Of a stretch of DNA of 64,000 bases, positions 1-7,419 are shown in pieces. Position 1 is the first letter of the stretch. Each line of letters begins with the position of its first letter. The translations under genes and the position numbers were made by a program. Origin of the DNA: Bacteroidetes bacterium HGW-Bacteroidetes-4 (GTDB taxonomy: Bacteria; Bacteroidota; Bacteroidia; Bacteroidales; SZUA-534); assembly GCA_002840905.1 (NCBI GenBank), contig PHDD01000001.1:248001-312000 (forward strand), read 5' to 3'. The notes under the pieces were generated by a model that saw nothing but the letters and a program-made list of their open reading frames with translations, had not been told where the DNA came from and did no database searches.

Positions 1-323
1 ATAATTATAAAAGTGTTGAATAGGATAAAAGGGATAAAATGAAACAGTTTTTTCCTGTCGAATCGAAATTTTTGGTCAATCAATGCTGAAATATATAAAA
101 ACAAGAAAGGCCCATGAAGTAAGAGTAATGAAATAAAACTTGCAGAAAGGAGGTGAAAATTTATAAAAAGTTTGTTTGAAAACAAAGCGTATATGCCTGT
201 GTATAAACCCAAATAAATTAGCCAGTAAATCAGTATTTTATCATGTAGTGCCTTTTTTTTCTGTAAAACTAACACGGCAAAAAACAATGCATTGAAGGCG
301 GCTATTAAAAAAATGTATTTCAT
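1..323 (-). CDS. AraC-family regulator with membrane N-terminus (partial)
   Basis: The reading frame opens with ATG at 321-323 on the minus strand and runs off the left edge after 107 codons with no stop. The peptide is strongly hydrophobic, starts MKYIFLIAAFNALFFAVLVL, and later shows LHGPFLFLYI and FHFIPFILFN. That pattern is typical of the multi-TM N-terminal half of Bacteroidota regulators that carry an AraC-type helix-turn-helix at the C-terminus. The HTH would lie outside the window, so the regulator part is inferred from the N-terminal signature only. It could be another protein with a 7TM-like sensor domain. Confidence 0.6.
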   Translation of the reverse strand, partial: MKYIFLIAAFNALFFAVLVLQKKKALHDKILIYWLIYLGLYTGIYALFSNKLFINFHLLSASFISLLLLHGPFLFLYISALIDQKFRFDRKKLFHFIPFILFNTFII

Positions 324-861
324 TGTTTGTTTTTATAATAAATTAACTAAGTCAATATTTGCATGAATTTAACGGATGGTAGAATTAAATTGTTTTTGAT
401 TACGAGGTGATTTTGTATCTCCCGATAGCTATAGGGAATACCGACTTTTTTTATGAGCCACACATATCCTTTAAAGGTATGGAACCCTCATGAGTTATAG
501 CATGTATTACCACTCGTTTTTATTTTTAATTCTTCCATTTAATATCTAACTGTTTAAGGTTTAAATTTGGCTTATTGTATCGTGTAAGGTTTTCTAAAAT
601 TAGTGGTAAGAATATTCAAATCGGACCTTACTCCCTTTAGCAAGTCAAATTCGGGGTGTTATCAGTTGGCCGGTACATTAATTTTTTATTATAGTTGGTA
701 TTTGGGGTCAAGGTATTTTGTTTTTTGATAGTTAAACTAAAAAATTATTTCATAAACAGTTACTTGTGTGGCCAATAATATAACATTAAGTGTTTTACTG
801 GCTGAAAAAATAAAGAGCTAAATGGAAAATGTTTTTTTATTAGTTGCCGGGGTTAATTATA
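324..861. other. Intergenic region, no gene seen
   Basis: About 540 bases of AT-rich DNA without a convincing reading frame in any frame. The only structure noticed is a near-perfect palindrome at 420-437 (TCCCGATAGCTATAGGGA), one mismatch from a full inverted repeat, resembling the short palindromes scattered in Bacteroidota intergenic DNA. It should also contain the promoter of the minus-strand regulator at the left edge, but I could not identify one. Confidence 0.5.
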
Positions 862-924
862 CTTCGCTCATGAGACCGCTTCGCTTAGTTATTCGCTTCG
901 CTCATGAGACCGCTTCGCTTAGTT
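862..924. repeat. Two 29-bp direct repeats (34-bp period)
   Basis: Identical 29-base copies lie at 862-890 and 896-924, separated by 5 bases. Each copy contains the small palindrome CTCATGAG and two CGCTTCG-like segments. The second copy runs into the end of the degenerate tRNA-Lys copy at 920-1015, so the repeat and the tRNA remnant probably share an origin. No transposase or integrase is nearby. Confidence 0.75.
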
Positions 925-1015
925 CAGCTGGGGCTTTTATCTGCCTTTGGCAGGCGAACCCAGGGCCCCATTCCGCCGAGGCGGAGATGTGCTCTACCTG
1001 CTGAGTTAGTGAATT
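920..1015 (-). pseudogene. Degenerate tRNA-Lys copy interrupted by palindromes
   Basis: On the minus strand this aligns with the two intact tRNA-Lys genes just to its right: the D arm (CTCAGCAGGTAGAGCA), the T-stem 5' side and most acceptor pairs are kept. The anticodon arm is replaced by the perfect inverted repeat TCCGCCGAGGCGGA (972-985), so there is no anticodon. The T loop is expanded by a segment holding CTGCCTTTGGCAG (941-953). No CCA is encoded. It cannot be a normal tRNA; it is either a decayed third copy of the tandem array or a tRNA-like structural RNA. Confidence 0.7.
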
Positions 1016-1054
1016 AAATAGTTTTCTGGAATTTGTACTAAATGACGAAAGTAA

Positions 1055-1090
1055 ATAAAAAAAGACCTAAGGAAAATTCCAAAGGTCTTT
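1055..1090 (-). terminator. Intrinsic terminator of first tRNA-Lys
   Basis: AAAGACCT (1061-1068) pairs with AGGTCTTT (1083-1090). On the minus strand the hairpin is followed by a run of T (the A-run at 1055-1063 of the plus strand). It begins at the encoded CCA of the tRNA-Lys at 1090-1165. Confidence 0.8.
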
Positions 1091-1165
1091 GGTGATTCAG
1101 CTGGGGCTCGAACCCAGGACCCCATCCTTAAAAGGGATGTGCTCTACCTGCTGAGCTACTGAATC
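1090..1165 (-). tRNA. tRNA-Lys (anticodon TTT), copy 1
   Basis: The minus strand folds as a standard cloverleaf of 73 bases (1165 down to 1093) plus an encoded CCA (1090-1092). The acceptor stem GATTCAG/CTGAATC is fully paired, the D arm contains AGCTCAGCAGGTAGAGCA, the anticodon stem-loop CATCC-CTTTTAA-GGATG gives anticodon TTT, and the T arm contains GGTTCGAGCC. It is one of two intact tandem copies about 50 bases apart. Confidence 0.97.
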
Positions 1166-1183
1166 ATTATATAGAGAACTTCA

Positions 1184-1212
1184 TAAAAAAAGTGAAACAT
1201 AAAATGTTTCAC
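1184..1212 (-). terminator. Intrinsic terminator of second tRNA-Lys
   Basis: GTGAAACAT (1192-1200) pairs with ATGTTTCAC (1204-1212) around a 3-base loop. On the minus strand it is followed by a T-run (A-run 1185-1191 on plus). It separates the two tRNA-Lys genes, so each appears to have its own 3' end. Confidence 0.75.
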
Positions 1213-1213
1213 C

Positions 1214-1289
1214 TGGTGATCCAGCTGGGGCTCGAACCCAGGACCCCATCCTTAAAAGGGATGTGCTCTACCAGCTGAGCTACTGAATC
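1214..1289 (-). tRNA. tRNA-Lys (anticodon TTT), copy 2
   Basis: This has the same cloverleaf as copy 1, with an encoded CCA at 1214-1216 and anticodon TTT. It differs at two places: the D loop/stem side has AGCTGG in place of AGCAGG, and the acceptor 3' strand is CTGGATC, giving one U-G wobble pair. Both still fold correctly, so both copies should be functional. Confidence 0.97.
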
Positions 1290-1505
1290 GTTATTAATTG
1301 TTGAAAACCTTTGCTGTCAAAGCTTTCAGAACTTATAGCCCTTTTTTTAAAGGCGTTGCAAAGATACTACCTATATTTTATTTTCCAAACCAGGCCTTAT
1401 ATTTTTTATGTTTTTTTTTGACCTGTGTAAATATCATTTTGAATGCCAATATTTTAAATGAATTTGATTATTGTAATGCAATAAACAACTTAATCTGACT
1501 TTTAC

Positions 1506-1536
1506 TTGTTCACCACTTCCTAAACGGTTAAATTTG
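1506..1536 (+). promoter_or_regulatory. Promoter of SDR gene
   Basis: TTG (1506-1508), 20 bases, TAAATTTG (1529-1536) matches the Bacteroidota -33/-7 pattern. Transcription would start near 1543, about 17 bases before the ATG at 1560. Confidence 0.55.
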
Positions 1537-1559
1537 TTTTTTATTAGCTCGAAGGTATT

Positions 1560-2375
1560 ATGTATCAATTTAAAAATAAAGTAGTTATTATAACCGGTGC
1601 TTCATCGGGTATTGGTAAGGCCTTTGCTTATGAATTTGCAAAAAAGGGAGCAATCTTAAGTCTTGCCGCACGTAGAATTGATTTATTAAAGCAGATTAAA
1701 CTCGATTTGGAAGCTTCGGGTACCCGTGTTTTAGTTCAATCTACCGATGTAACCAGCGAAGCCGACTGCAAAAGACTAATTGAAAATACAGCCGAAACTT
1801 TTGGGGGCATCGATATTTTAATTAATAACGCCGGTATTTCTATGCGTTCTTTGTTTTCAGATGTTGATTTAAAAGTACTTAAACAATTAATGGAAGTCAA
1901 TTTTTGGGGAGCCGTTTATTGTACCAAATATGCCTTGCCATATCTACTCAAGTCTAAAGGGGTCCTGGTCGGAGTATCATCTGTTGCAGGGTTTCACGGT
2001 TTGCCCGGACGAACAGGTTATTCGGCTTCGAAATTTGCTTTACACGGTTTTTTGGAAACCCTGCGTATTGAACATTTAAAAGATGGTTTACATGTTTTGG
2101 TAATTGCTCCTGGTTTTACCGCTTCCGAAATCCGGAAGAATGCTTTAATCAGTAATGGATCACCTCAGGGAATTACCCCACGCGATGAACAAAAGATGAT
2201 GACACCGCAAAAAGTAGCCCGTATTTTAATCCGTTCTATTCGAAAGAAAAAACGAAATAAAATCATCTCGTTTTCCGGGCAGTTAATAGCCCTTATGCAA
2301 CGGATTCTGCCTGAGCAGGTCGATGCCATGATCTACCGAATCATGTCGAAGGAAGTGGATTCGCCTTTTAAATAG
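1560..2375 (+). CDS. SDR family NAD(P)-dependent oxidoreductase
   Basis: Classical short-chain dehydrogenase/reductase of 271 residues, full length for the family. The Rossmann glycine motif TGASSGIG is at residues 12-19, NNAG at 89-92, the catalytic serine region at 140-141 and YSASK with Tyr154 and Lys158. A PG motif follows at 184-185. No signal peptide is visible, so it is cytoplasmic or peripheral. The substrate is not identifiable. It is transcribed alone: a promoter lies just upstream and about 135 bases separate it from the nitroreductase gene. The C-terminal stretch rich in Arg/Lys (RSIRKKKRNK) resembles dehydrogenases acting on lipid-like substrates, but this is only a hint. Confidence 0.9.
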   Translation: MYQFKNKVVIITGASSGIGKAFAYEFAKKGAILSLAARRIDLLKQIKLDLEASGTRVLVQSTDVTSEADCKRLIENTAETFGGIDILINNAGISMRSLFSDVDLKVLKQLMEVNFWGAVYCTKYALPYLLKSKGVLVGVSSVAGFHGLPGRTGYSASKFALHGFLETLRIEHLKDGLHVLVIAPGFTASEIRKNALISNGSPQGITPRDEQKMMTPQKVARILIRSIRKKKRNKIISFSGQLIALMQRILPEQVDAMIYRIMSKEVDSPFK

Positions 2376-2510
2376 TTTGGACAAAATGTTTTAAAAAAGT
2401 TGGATTACAATTGAGCAAAGCATACCGATTAACATTCTTTGTTTTACCAATAAGCAACATTTGTTTTGGAATCCTGTTATTTCCCTATACCTTTAATAAA
2501 AAAAAAAATC

Positions 2511-3083
2511 ATGATTCATACATTGTTAGAAAAACGTTACAGCCCCAGGGCATTCAGCGAAAAACCCATATCACAAACCGATCTGAAACTACTTTTTGAA
2601 GCTGCGCGTTGGTCGCCTTCGGCCCGAAATGAACAACCCTGGCGTTTTATATATGCAAGTAAAGAAAACAGTGAAGCGTATCAAAAAATGCTTCACATTC
2701 TGAACGATTGGAACCAGCAATGGGCACAATCGGCTCCGGTTATAATAGCAGCGGTGGCCAAGAAAAACTATAATTACAAAAAAATTACCAATGAACATGC
2801 ATGGTACGATTTAGGCCAATCGGTGGCATATTTAACGATTCAAGCCACAGCATTGGAATTTTATGTGCATCAAATGGGAGGGTTTTCGAAGGAAAAAGCC
2901 AGTCAATGGCTTGGAATACCCGAGGACTTTGAACCGGTTACTATGATTGCTTTGGGTTATAAAGGGGAATTGGATCGAATTCCGGAAAGTTATCATGCCG
3001 ATGAAACAAAAATAAGGGAGCGCTTAAAATCGGAATGTATTCAATTTGAAAATCAATGGCACGAGTGTGAAAACAATGGGTAA
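2511..3083 (+). CDS. Nitroreductase family protein
   Basis: A 190-residue FMN-dependent nitroreductase-fold protein, expected to reduce nitro compounds or quinones with NAD(P)H in the cytoplasm. The FMN-binding N-terminal signature KRYSPRAF followed by RWSPSARNEQPWRF is clear, and the central LGQSVAYLTIQATALEF helix and the MIALGYKG strand match the family. I chose ATG 2511 rather than an upstream in-frame start at 2466, because the family begins at HTLLEKRYSPR and the upstream codons add only a non-conserved tail. Its stop codon overlaps the start of the next gene by 8 bases, so the two are probably translationally coupled. Confidence 0.88.
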   Translation: MIHTLLEKRYSPRAFSEKPISQTDLKLLFEAARWSPSARNEQPWRFIYASKENSEAYQKMLHILNDWNQQWAQSAPVIIAAVAKKNYNYKKITNEHAWYDLGQSVAYLTIQATALEFYVHQMGGFSKEKASQWLGIPEDFEPVTMIALGYKGELDRIPESYHADETKIRERLKSECIQFENQWHECENNG

Positions 3084-5883
3084 ACTATTACTGTTTTTGC
3101 TCTCATTTTTATCAGTGATGGAGGTTTTAGGTCAGTATTACGACAATGGCCAGGCTCCATTTACCGTGCGATGGAACCAAATTAATACCCCCAATTTTCA
3201 GGTAATTTTTCCGGAATCGCTTGATAGTATGGCTCAGGTGTATGCCTCGTATCTGGAGTTGACTTATCTCAAGGTCAATAAAAGTATTCTTGTACAACCC
3301 AAAAAATTGCCCGTGGTACTGCATCACAAAACAGTAATGGCGAATGGCGAAGTAGGCTGGGCACCAGCCCGAATGAATTTATTTACAGTGGCCCCTCAGG
3401 ATAATTATTTTCAGCCCTGGAATCAACATCTGGTATTGCACGAATCGCGCCATAACGTTCAGCTGAATAAATTAAACACCGGTACAACCCGGGTTTTGGG
3501 CTGGGTGTTTGGTGAACAGGCAGCAGCAGCCGTTTTGGGAGTGCATTTACCTTTGTGGTTTGTTGAAGGCGATGCCGTAGCCTATGAAACCGGTTCTTCA
3601 TTGGCAGGACGGGGCCGGGTCGCTGACTTTTTGATGCCCTTAAAAGCCCAGGTTAATGAAAAAGGAATCTACTCATATGGCAAAGCTATGTTTGGTTCGT
3701 ACGCCGATTATGTTCCCAATCGTTATGTTTTGGGTTACCAATTGGCTGCTGAAGGTAGTTTACGATACGGTAGTAATTTATGGAACCAGACCCTGGACTA
3801 TGTTGCCCGCAATCCCTGGCAACCACGCCCATTTTCGGCCTCAATGAAAAAACTAACCGGACTACCAGAACGCAAATTCTATAAAAATTCGCTGCAGGAA
3901 CTGAAAAATAGAAACGAAAGTAAAAGCCTTAATGCGAATAATGCCTTACCCGGGTATCGAGCCATTTCAAAGCCTACCAAATCGGAATATGTAAATTATC
4001 ACCATCCTTTGGCTATCGAGGGGGGGGTAATTGCCTATAAAACCAGCTTAAGCAACATTGGAGCATTTGTACTTATTGATTCCCTGGGAAACGAAAAAAC
4101 CATTTATAAACCCGGTTATGTTTTCGATAATGTTTTTTCGGGCAACGATAGCCTGCTGGTGTGGAATGAATACCGGGCAACACGTTTTGAACAGCAAAAT
4201 TATTCTAACATTACCATTTATAACTGGAAAAAGGGTAAATTGTATTATTTGCAAAGCAAAGGCAGAAGCTTTTATTCCACAATAAACTCGCAGGTATCAA
4301 AATTGGTTTCCTCAGAAATTGACGAATCCCTGCAATGGTCGCTTACGGTACGCGATTTGTTTTCAGGAGAGTTATTGGTCAAAGTCCACTTCGATACCCT
4401 GCAGCCAGTTCAACCTGCCTGGGATGAGTCGGGTAAAAGGATTGCCTTTATTGCAATTTCGTCAGCAGGAAAATCACTGGGCATCTTAAATATTGAAACC
4501 GGTAATACCAATTGGTTACTTACCAATGAATTGTTGGAAATTAATCAACCTTTTTTTGTTCCTGGTGGTTTGGTGCTTAAGGGAACATTTAATAACAGGT
4601 CCAATTTCTTTTATTATGACTTAAAAAACCAAACATGGTCTTTGTTAACCCGGGTACCATATGGTGTGGGTTCAGCATCGTATACCAATGGTGAGCTAAT
4701 ATATAGTGAATATACCGCCGACGGCTTTAAGATTAGCGCTCAAAAACTACTTCCCTTGTTCGAGGCCAAACCACAGGCTTATAACGACGCACTGGTTGTG
4801 CATCTGTCAAAACAGGAGCAGTTGGTCAATTTTAGAACAAACAATTTTGGTGAATTTCCTGTCACCAAATACCGGCGCATCGCACATTTAGTTAATTTTC
4901 ATAGTTGGGCACCAATAGCTATCCGGACTGAAAGCAACGAAGTGGGCATTGGTGCTACGCTTATGTCGCAAAACGTGCTGAGTTCATCGTTTTTAAGTGC
5001 CGGGTACCAATACTACAGGGCCGAAGCATTTAACGAGTTTTTTGTTAATTATACCTACAAGGGTTTTTACCCGATAATTGAAAACGAATACCGCTGGATC
5101 GATTTTGCTTTTAATTACACCGATCAAGATCTTCTAGTACACCCGGTTTCAGGGCATCAACATTATTTTAATCACAATTGGTCGTTCCCTTTTTTATTTG
5201 ATAGGGGAAAATGGTACCGCCGTTTAAATTTGGGTTTGGGCTACAATTACAACGGCGTTTACTACAATCCCAGTACTACCCTTGTCTTAAACAATAAATC
5301 GCAGCACAAAGCACGTCTTTCGGCTTTTATATATCAATTGCAAAGGACCAGCCACCGCGATTTAGCTCCCCAATGGGGACAGGTTTTTAACATGCAGGCC
5401 GAGAAATCCCTAAATGCCAAAATACCTGCATATCAATGGACTGTTTGGGGACAACTCTATTTCCCCGGGCTATTAAAAAACAACAGTTTACAATTTTATG
5501 GAGGCTTTCAGCAAAAAGAAACCGGTCTTTTTAATTTGCAAAACCGGCTTGCTTATCCCCGGGGCTATGCACTTTACGACTTCGAGACCCTGCAAACTTA
5601 CCGGATGGATTATCATTTGCCCCTTTGGTATCCCGATTTGAATGTGTTAGAAATGCTTTACATAAAACGTTTAACCCTTAACTTGTTTCACGATTTAGCT
5701 TCTTTTAACTATCAGGGTACAAAAAGGTATCAGGAATCTATTGGAGCTACCCTGGGTTTCGACTTTCATGCGTTTCGCTTTGTGGCTCCATTGCATTTTT
5801 CAATAACCTATGCACACAAGCATACCCTAAATGAACCTTACCTGGGAATTAATTTCACTGTCGATTTTAATGCCCTTTATTAA
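3076..5883 (+). CDS. Secreted HExxH metalloprotease-like/propeller/barrel protein
   Basis: A 935-residue exported protein. The signal peptide is residues 1-20, ending VLGQ. An HESRH motif (122-126) followed by WFVEGDA (161-167) is the layout of zinc gluzincins of the MA-like type: two histidines plus a downstream glutamate. The middle (about 300-600) has the repeating strand pattern of a TolB/WD40-like beta-propeller. The last 300 residues are rich in alternating aromatic strands typical of an outer-membrane beta-barrel and end in tyrosine. ATG 3076 is chosen because it starts the signal peptide directly; it lies inside the stop region of the nitroreductase gene. The substrate is unknown, and activity is inferred from motifs only. 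Confidence 0.7.
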   Translation: MGKLLLFLLSFLSVMEVLGQYYDNGQAPFTVRWNQINTPNFQVIFPESLDSMAQVYASYLELTYLKVNKSILVQPKKLPVVLHHKTVMANGEVGWAPARMNLFTVAPQDNYFQPWNQHLVLHESRHNVQLNKLNTGTTRVLGWVFGEQAAAAVLGVHLPLWFVEGDAVAYETGSSLAGRGRVADFLMPLKAQVNEKGIYSYGKAMFGSYADYVPNRYVLGYQLAAEGSLRYGSNLWNQTLDYVARNPWQPRPFSASMKKLTGLPERKFYKNSLQELKNRNESKSLNANNALPGYRAISKPTKSEYVNYHHPLAIEGGVIAYKTSLSNIGAFVLIDSLGNEKTIYKPGYVFDNVFSGNDSLLVWNEYRATRFEQQNYSNITIYNWKKGKLYYLQSKGRSFYSTINSQVSKLVSSEIDESLQWSLTVRDLFSGELLVKVHFDTLQPVQPAWDESGKRIAFIAISSAGKSLGILNIETGNTNWLLTNELLEINQPFFVPGGLVLKGTFNNRSNFFYYDLKNQTWSLLTRVPYGVGSASYTNGELIYSEYTADGFKISAQKLLPLFEAKPQAYNDALVVHLSKQEQLVNFRTNNFGEFPVTKYRRIAHLVNFHSWAPIAIRTESNEVGIGATLMSQNVLSSSFLSAGYQYYRAEAFNEFFVNYTYKGFYPIIENEYRWIDFAFNYTDQDLLVHPVSGHQHYFNHNWSFPFLFDRGKWYRRLNLGLGYNYNGVYYNPSTTLVLNNKSQHKARLSAFIYQLQRTSHRDLAPQWGQVFNMQAEKSLNAKIPAYQWTVWGQLYFPGLLKNNSLQFYGGFQQKETGLFNLQNRLAYPRGYALYDFETLQTYRMDYHLPLWYPDLNVLEMLYIKRLTLNLFHDLASFNYQGTKRYQESIGATLGFDFHAFRFVAPLHFSITYAHKHTLNEPYLGINFTVDFNALY

Positions 5884-5917
5884 ACAGTTTGACTTTTTAA
5901 TAAGCCAAATTTTATGT

Positions 5918-5925
5918 TATTTTTG
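5918..5925 (+). promoter_or_regulatory. Candidate -7 element of oxyR-like gene
   Basis: TATTTTTG matches the TAnnTTTG -7 consensus 20 bases before the ATG at 5945. No good -33 element is found at the usual spacing (the nearest TTTG, 5888-5891, is 26 bases away), which would fit a promoter needing an activator or being autoregulated. Confidence 0.4.
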
Positions 5926-5944
5926 ACCTTAAATTCTTCCTGAT

Positions 5945-6889
5945 ATGACTTTAGTTCAATTAGAATATATAATTGCTGTCGATAGTTACCGTCATTTTGT
6001 TAAAGCGGCCGATCATTGTCACGTTACCCAACCCACGTTGAGTATGCAGATTAAAAAGCTCGAAGATGAGCTCGATGTGCTGATTTTCGATCGCAACAAA
6101 CAACCTGTTGAGCCTACACCCATTGGTATGCTTATTATTTCGCAAGCCCGCGAAATAATTAAAGGACGTGACCGGATTACCGACACCATTTCGAATACAC
6201 GTGATGACCTTTCGGGAGAATTACGACTGGGGATTATCCCAACCATTGCCTCGTATCTGGTTCCTTTATTTATTCCTCAGATGGCCGAAAAATATCCTGC
6301 GCTTAAAATTTATGTCGAAGAGTTAATGACCCACGATGTGGTTTCAAAAATGAAAGAAGGAACCATCGATATCGGAATTGTTTCAACCCCTTTGGTTGAA
6401 GACGGGGTCGACGAAATGCCTATTTATTATGAGCCATTTATGCTCTATGTTTCAGAGAATCACTGCCTTTATCAGAAAGAAAAAATATCGTCGCGCGATA
6501 TCAGTGTCGACGAAATGTGGTTATTGTCCGACGGGCATTGTTTTCGTAACCACGTGATAAACCTTTGCGGCGATGCACAACAATTACCCAAAACCCTGAA
6601 GTTTGGATACAAAACCGGTTCGCTCGAGGTATTAATGAAATTTGTGGAACAGGATTACGGCTACACCCTGCTTCCTTACCTGGCTACCCTCGATTTGGCC
6701 GATAGCAAAAAACACCGCCTGCGACCATTTAAAGAACCATCACCCAAGCGCGAAATAAGCCTGATAACCCCTGCCGGATTCCTGCGCAGGAAATTGCTTC
6801 AGGCCATTAGCAAAGCCATTCAGCAAAACATTCCCAAAGATTTACGTAAGCTCGACAATGCGAAAATAGTTCCCTGGAAAACTTTGTAA
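5945..6889 (+). CDS. oxyR: OxyR-type LysR family redox regulator
   Basis: A LysR-type transcriptional regulator of 314 residues: winged HTH at 1-60 (LEYIIAVDSYRHFVKAADHC, then TQPTLSMQIKKLE) and a substrate-like effector domain from about 92. The effector domain carries GHCFRNHVINLC with cysteines at residues 199 and 208. That is the same spacing, and by my count the same numbering, as the disulfide pair of Escherichia coli OxyR. This makes a peroxide-sensing activator far more likely than a generic LysR protein. It is transcribed alone, with a -7 element just upstream and a terminator downstream. No catalase or alkyl hydroperoxide reductase gene is adjacent. Confidence 0.88.
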   Translation: MTLVQLEYIIAVDSYRHFVKAADHCHVTQPTLSMQIKKLEDELDVLIFDRNKQPVEPTPIGMLIISQAREIIKGRDRITDTISNTRDDLSGELRLGIIPTIASYLVPLFIPQMAEKYPALKIYVEELMTHDVVSKMKEGTIDIGIVSTPLVEDGVDEMPIYYEPFMLYVSENHCLYQKEKISSRDISVDEMWLLSDGHCFRNHVINLCGDAQQLPKTLKFGYKTGSLEVLMKFVEQDYGYTLLPYLATLDLADSKKHRLRPFKEPSPKREISLITPAGFLRRKLLQAISKAIQQNIPKDLRKLDNAKIVPWKTL

Positions 6890-6909
6890 TAAGAAAGCAT
6901 ACAACTTGG

Positions 6910-6950
6910 CAGGCATCGTTGTAAGTTACACACACCGCTGCCTGTTTTTT
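6910..6950 (+). terminator. Intrinsic terminator after oxyR-like gene
   Basis: CAGGCA (6910-6915) pairs with TGCCTG (6939-6944), followed by TTTTTT (6945-6950), 21 bases after the oxyR-like stop codon. The loop is long (23 bases), so strength is uncertain. Confidence 0.55.
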
Positions 6951-6971
6951 AAGCCCATTAAGCTACCCAAC

Positions 6972-7307
6972 AAGTCCCTAAACCCAACATAGATACCTTC
7001 CTGGACAATGAACAAGCCTTTTTACCGGTAAGGCAAACCTGTTTACCCATATAGCAAATCTTTCTACTATTCCCGCAAACCTTTCTGACCAACGTACAGA
7101 CCTTTCTACTATATGTACAAATCAGTTTATTATTACCACAAACCTTTCTAATCAACGTACAAACCTGTTTACTAATCCAGCAAACCTTTCTGACCAACGT
7201 ACAGACCTTTCTACCATTCCCGCAAACCTGTCTGATATCCGTACAAATATATTTGCTAATGAAGCAAACCATTCCAATAATCCTGTAAATCTGTTAGCCA
7301 ATCCGGC
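6972..7307. repeat. 21-bp imperfect tandem array, 16 units
   Basis: Between two convergent genes, 16 consecutive 21-base units run without gaps from 6972 to 7307. The core unit resembles AAACCTTTCTGACCAACGTA plus a final C, with exact copies at 7077-7097 and 7182-7202. Neighbouring units also repeat as pairs: 7077-7118 and 7182-7223 are near duplicates, suggesting a 42-base higher-order duplication. Outer units are more diverged than central ones. Because 21 is a multiple of three, every frame shows heptad periodicity. The minus frame from ATG 7272 to a stop at 6958 is open for 104 codons and encodes [VI]-C-x-x-x-[RK]-[KQ] repeats. There are no spacers, so it is not CRISPR. Confidence 0.85.
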
Positions 7308-7341
7308 AAAGACTTAAGCTCACCAGATGATGGATTTGTTG

Positions 7342-7383
7342 AAAAAAGGAGTCCTTTCCGGTTTTTTGGGAAAGAACTCCTTT
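7342..7383 (-). terminator. Intrinsic terminator of sortilin-like gene
   Basis: AAAGGAGT (7345-7352) pairs with ACTCCTTT (7376-7383), and the inner CTTTCC/GGGAAAG segments extend the stem. On the minus strand the hairpin ends in a T-run. It lies about 40 bases beyond the stop codon at 7420. Confidence 0.8.
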
Positions 7384-7419
7384 GATAAAGCTACAGCCTT
7401 TATTTTTTGGGTTCGACTG

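Noticed and set aside
862-924. Attachment sites of an integrated element
   Set aside because: The copies are only 5 bases apart with nothing between them, and no integrase or mobile gene is in the window.
822-1004. 60-codon plus-strand frame starting MENVFLLVAGVNY
   Set aside because: It runs across the 29-bp repeats and the tRNA-Lys remnant, has no homology-like pattern, and its composition follows those elements.
1298-1498. 66-codon plus-strand frame after the tRNA genes
   Set aside because: Phe/Leu/Asn-rich translation of AT-rich DNA with no family pattern; the real gene promoter begins just after it.
6972-7307. The 21-bp array read as a CRISPR
   Set aside because: Units are contiguous with no unique spacers, units diverge gradually, and no cas gene is present.
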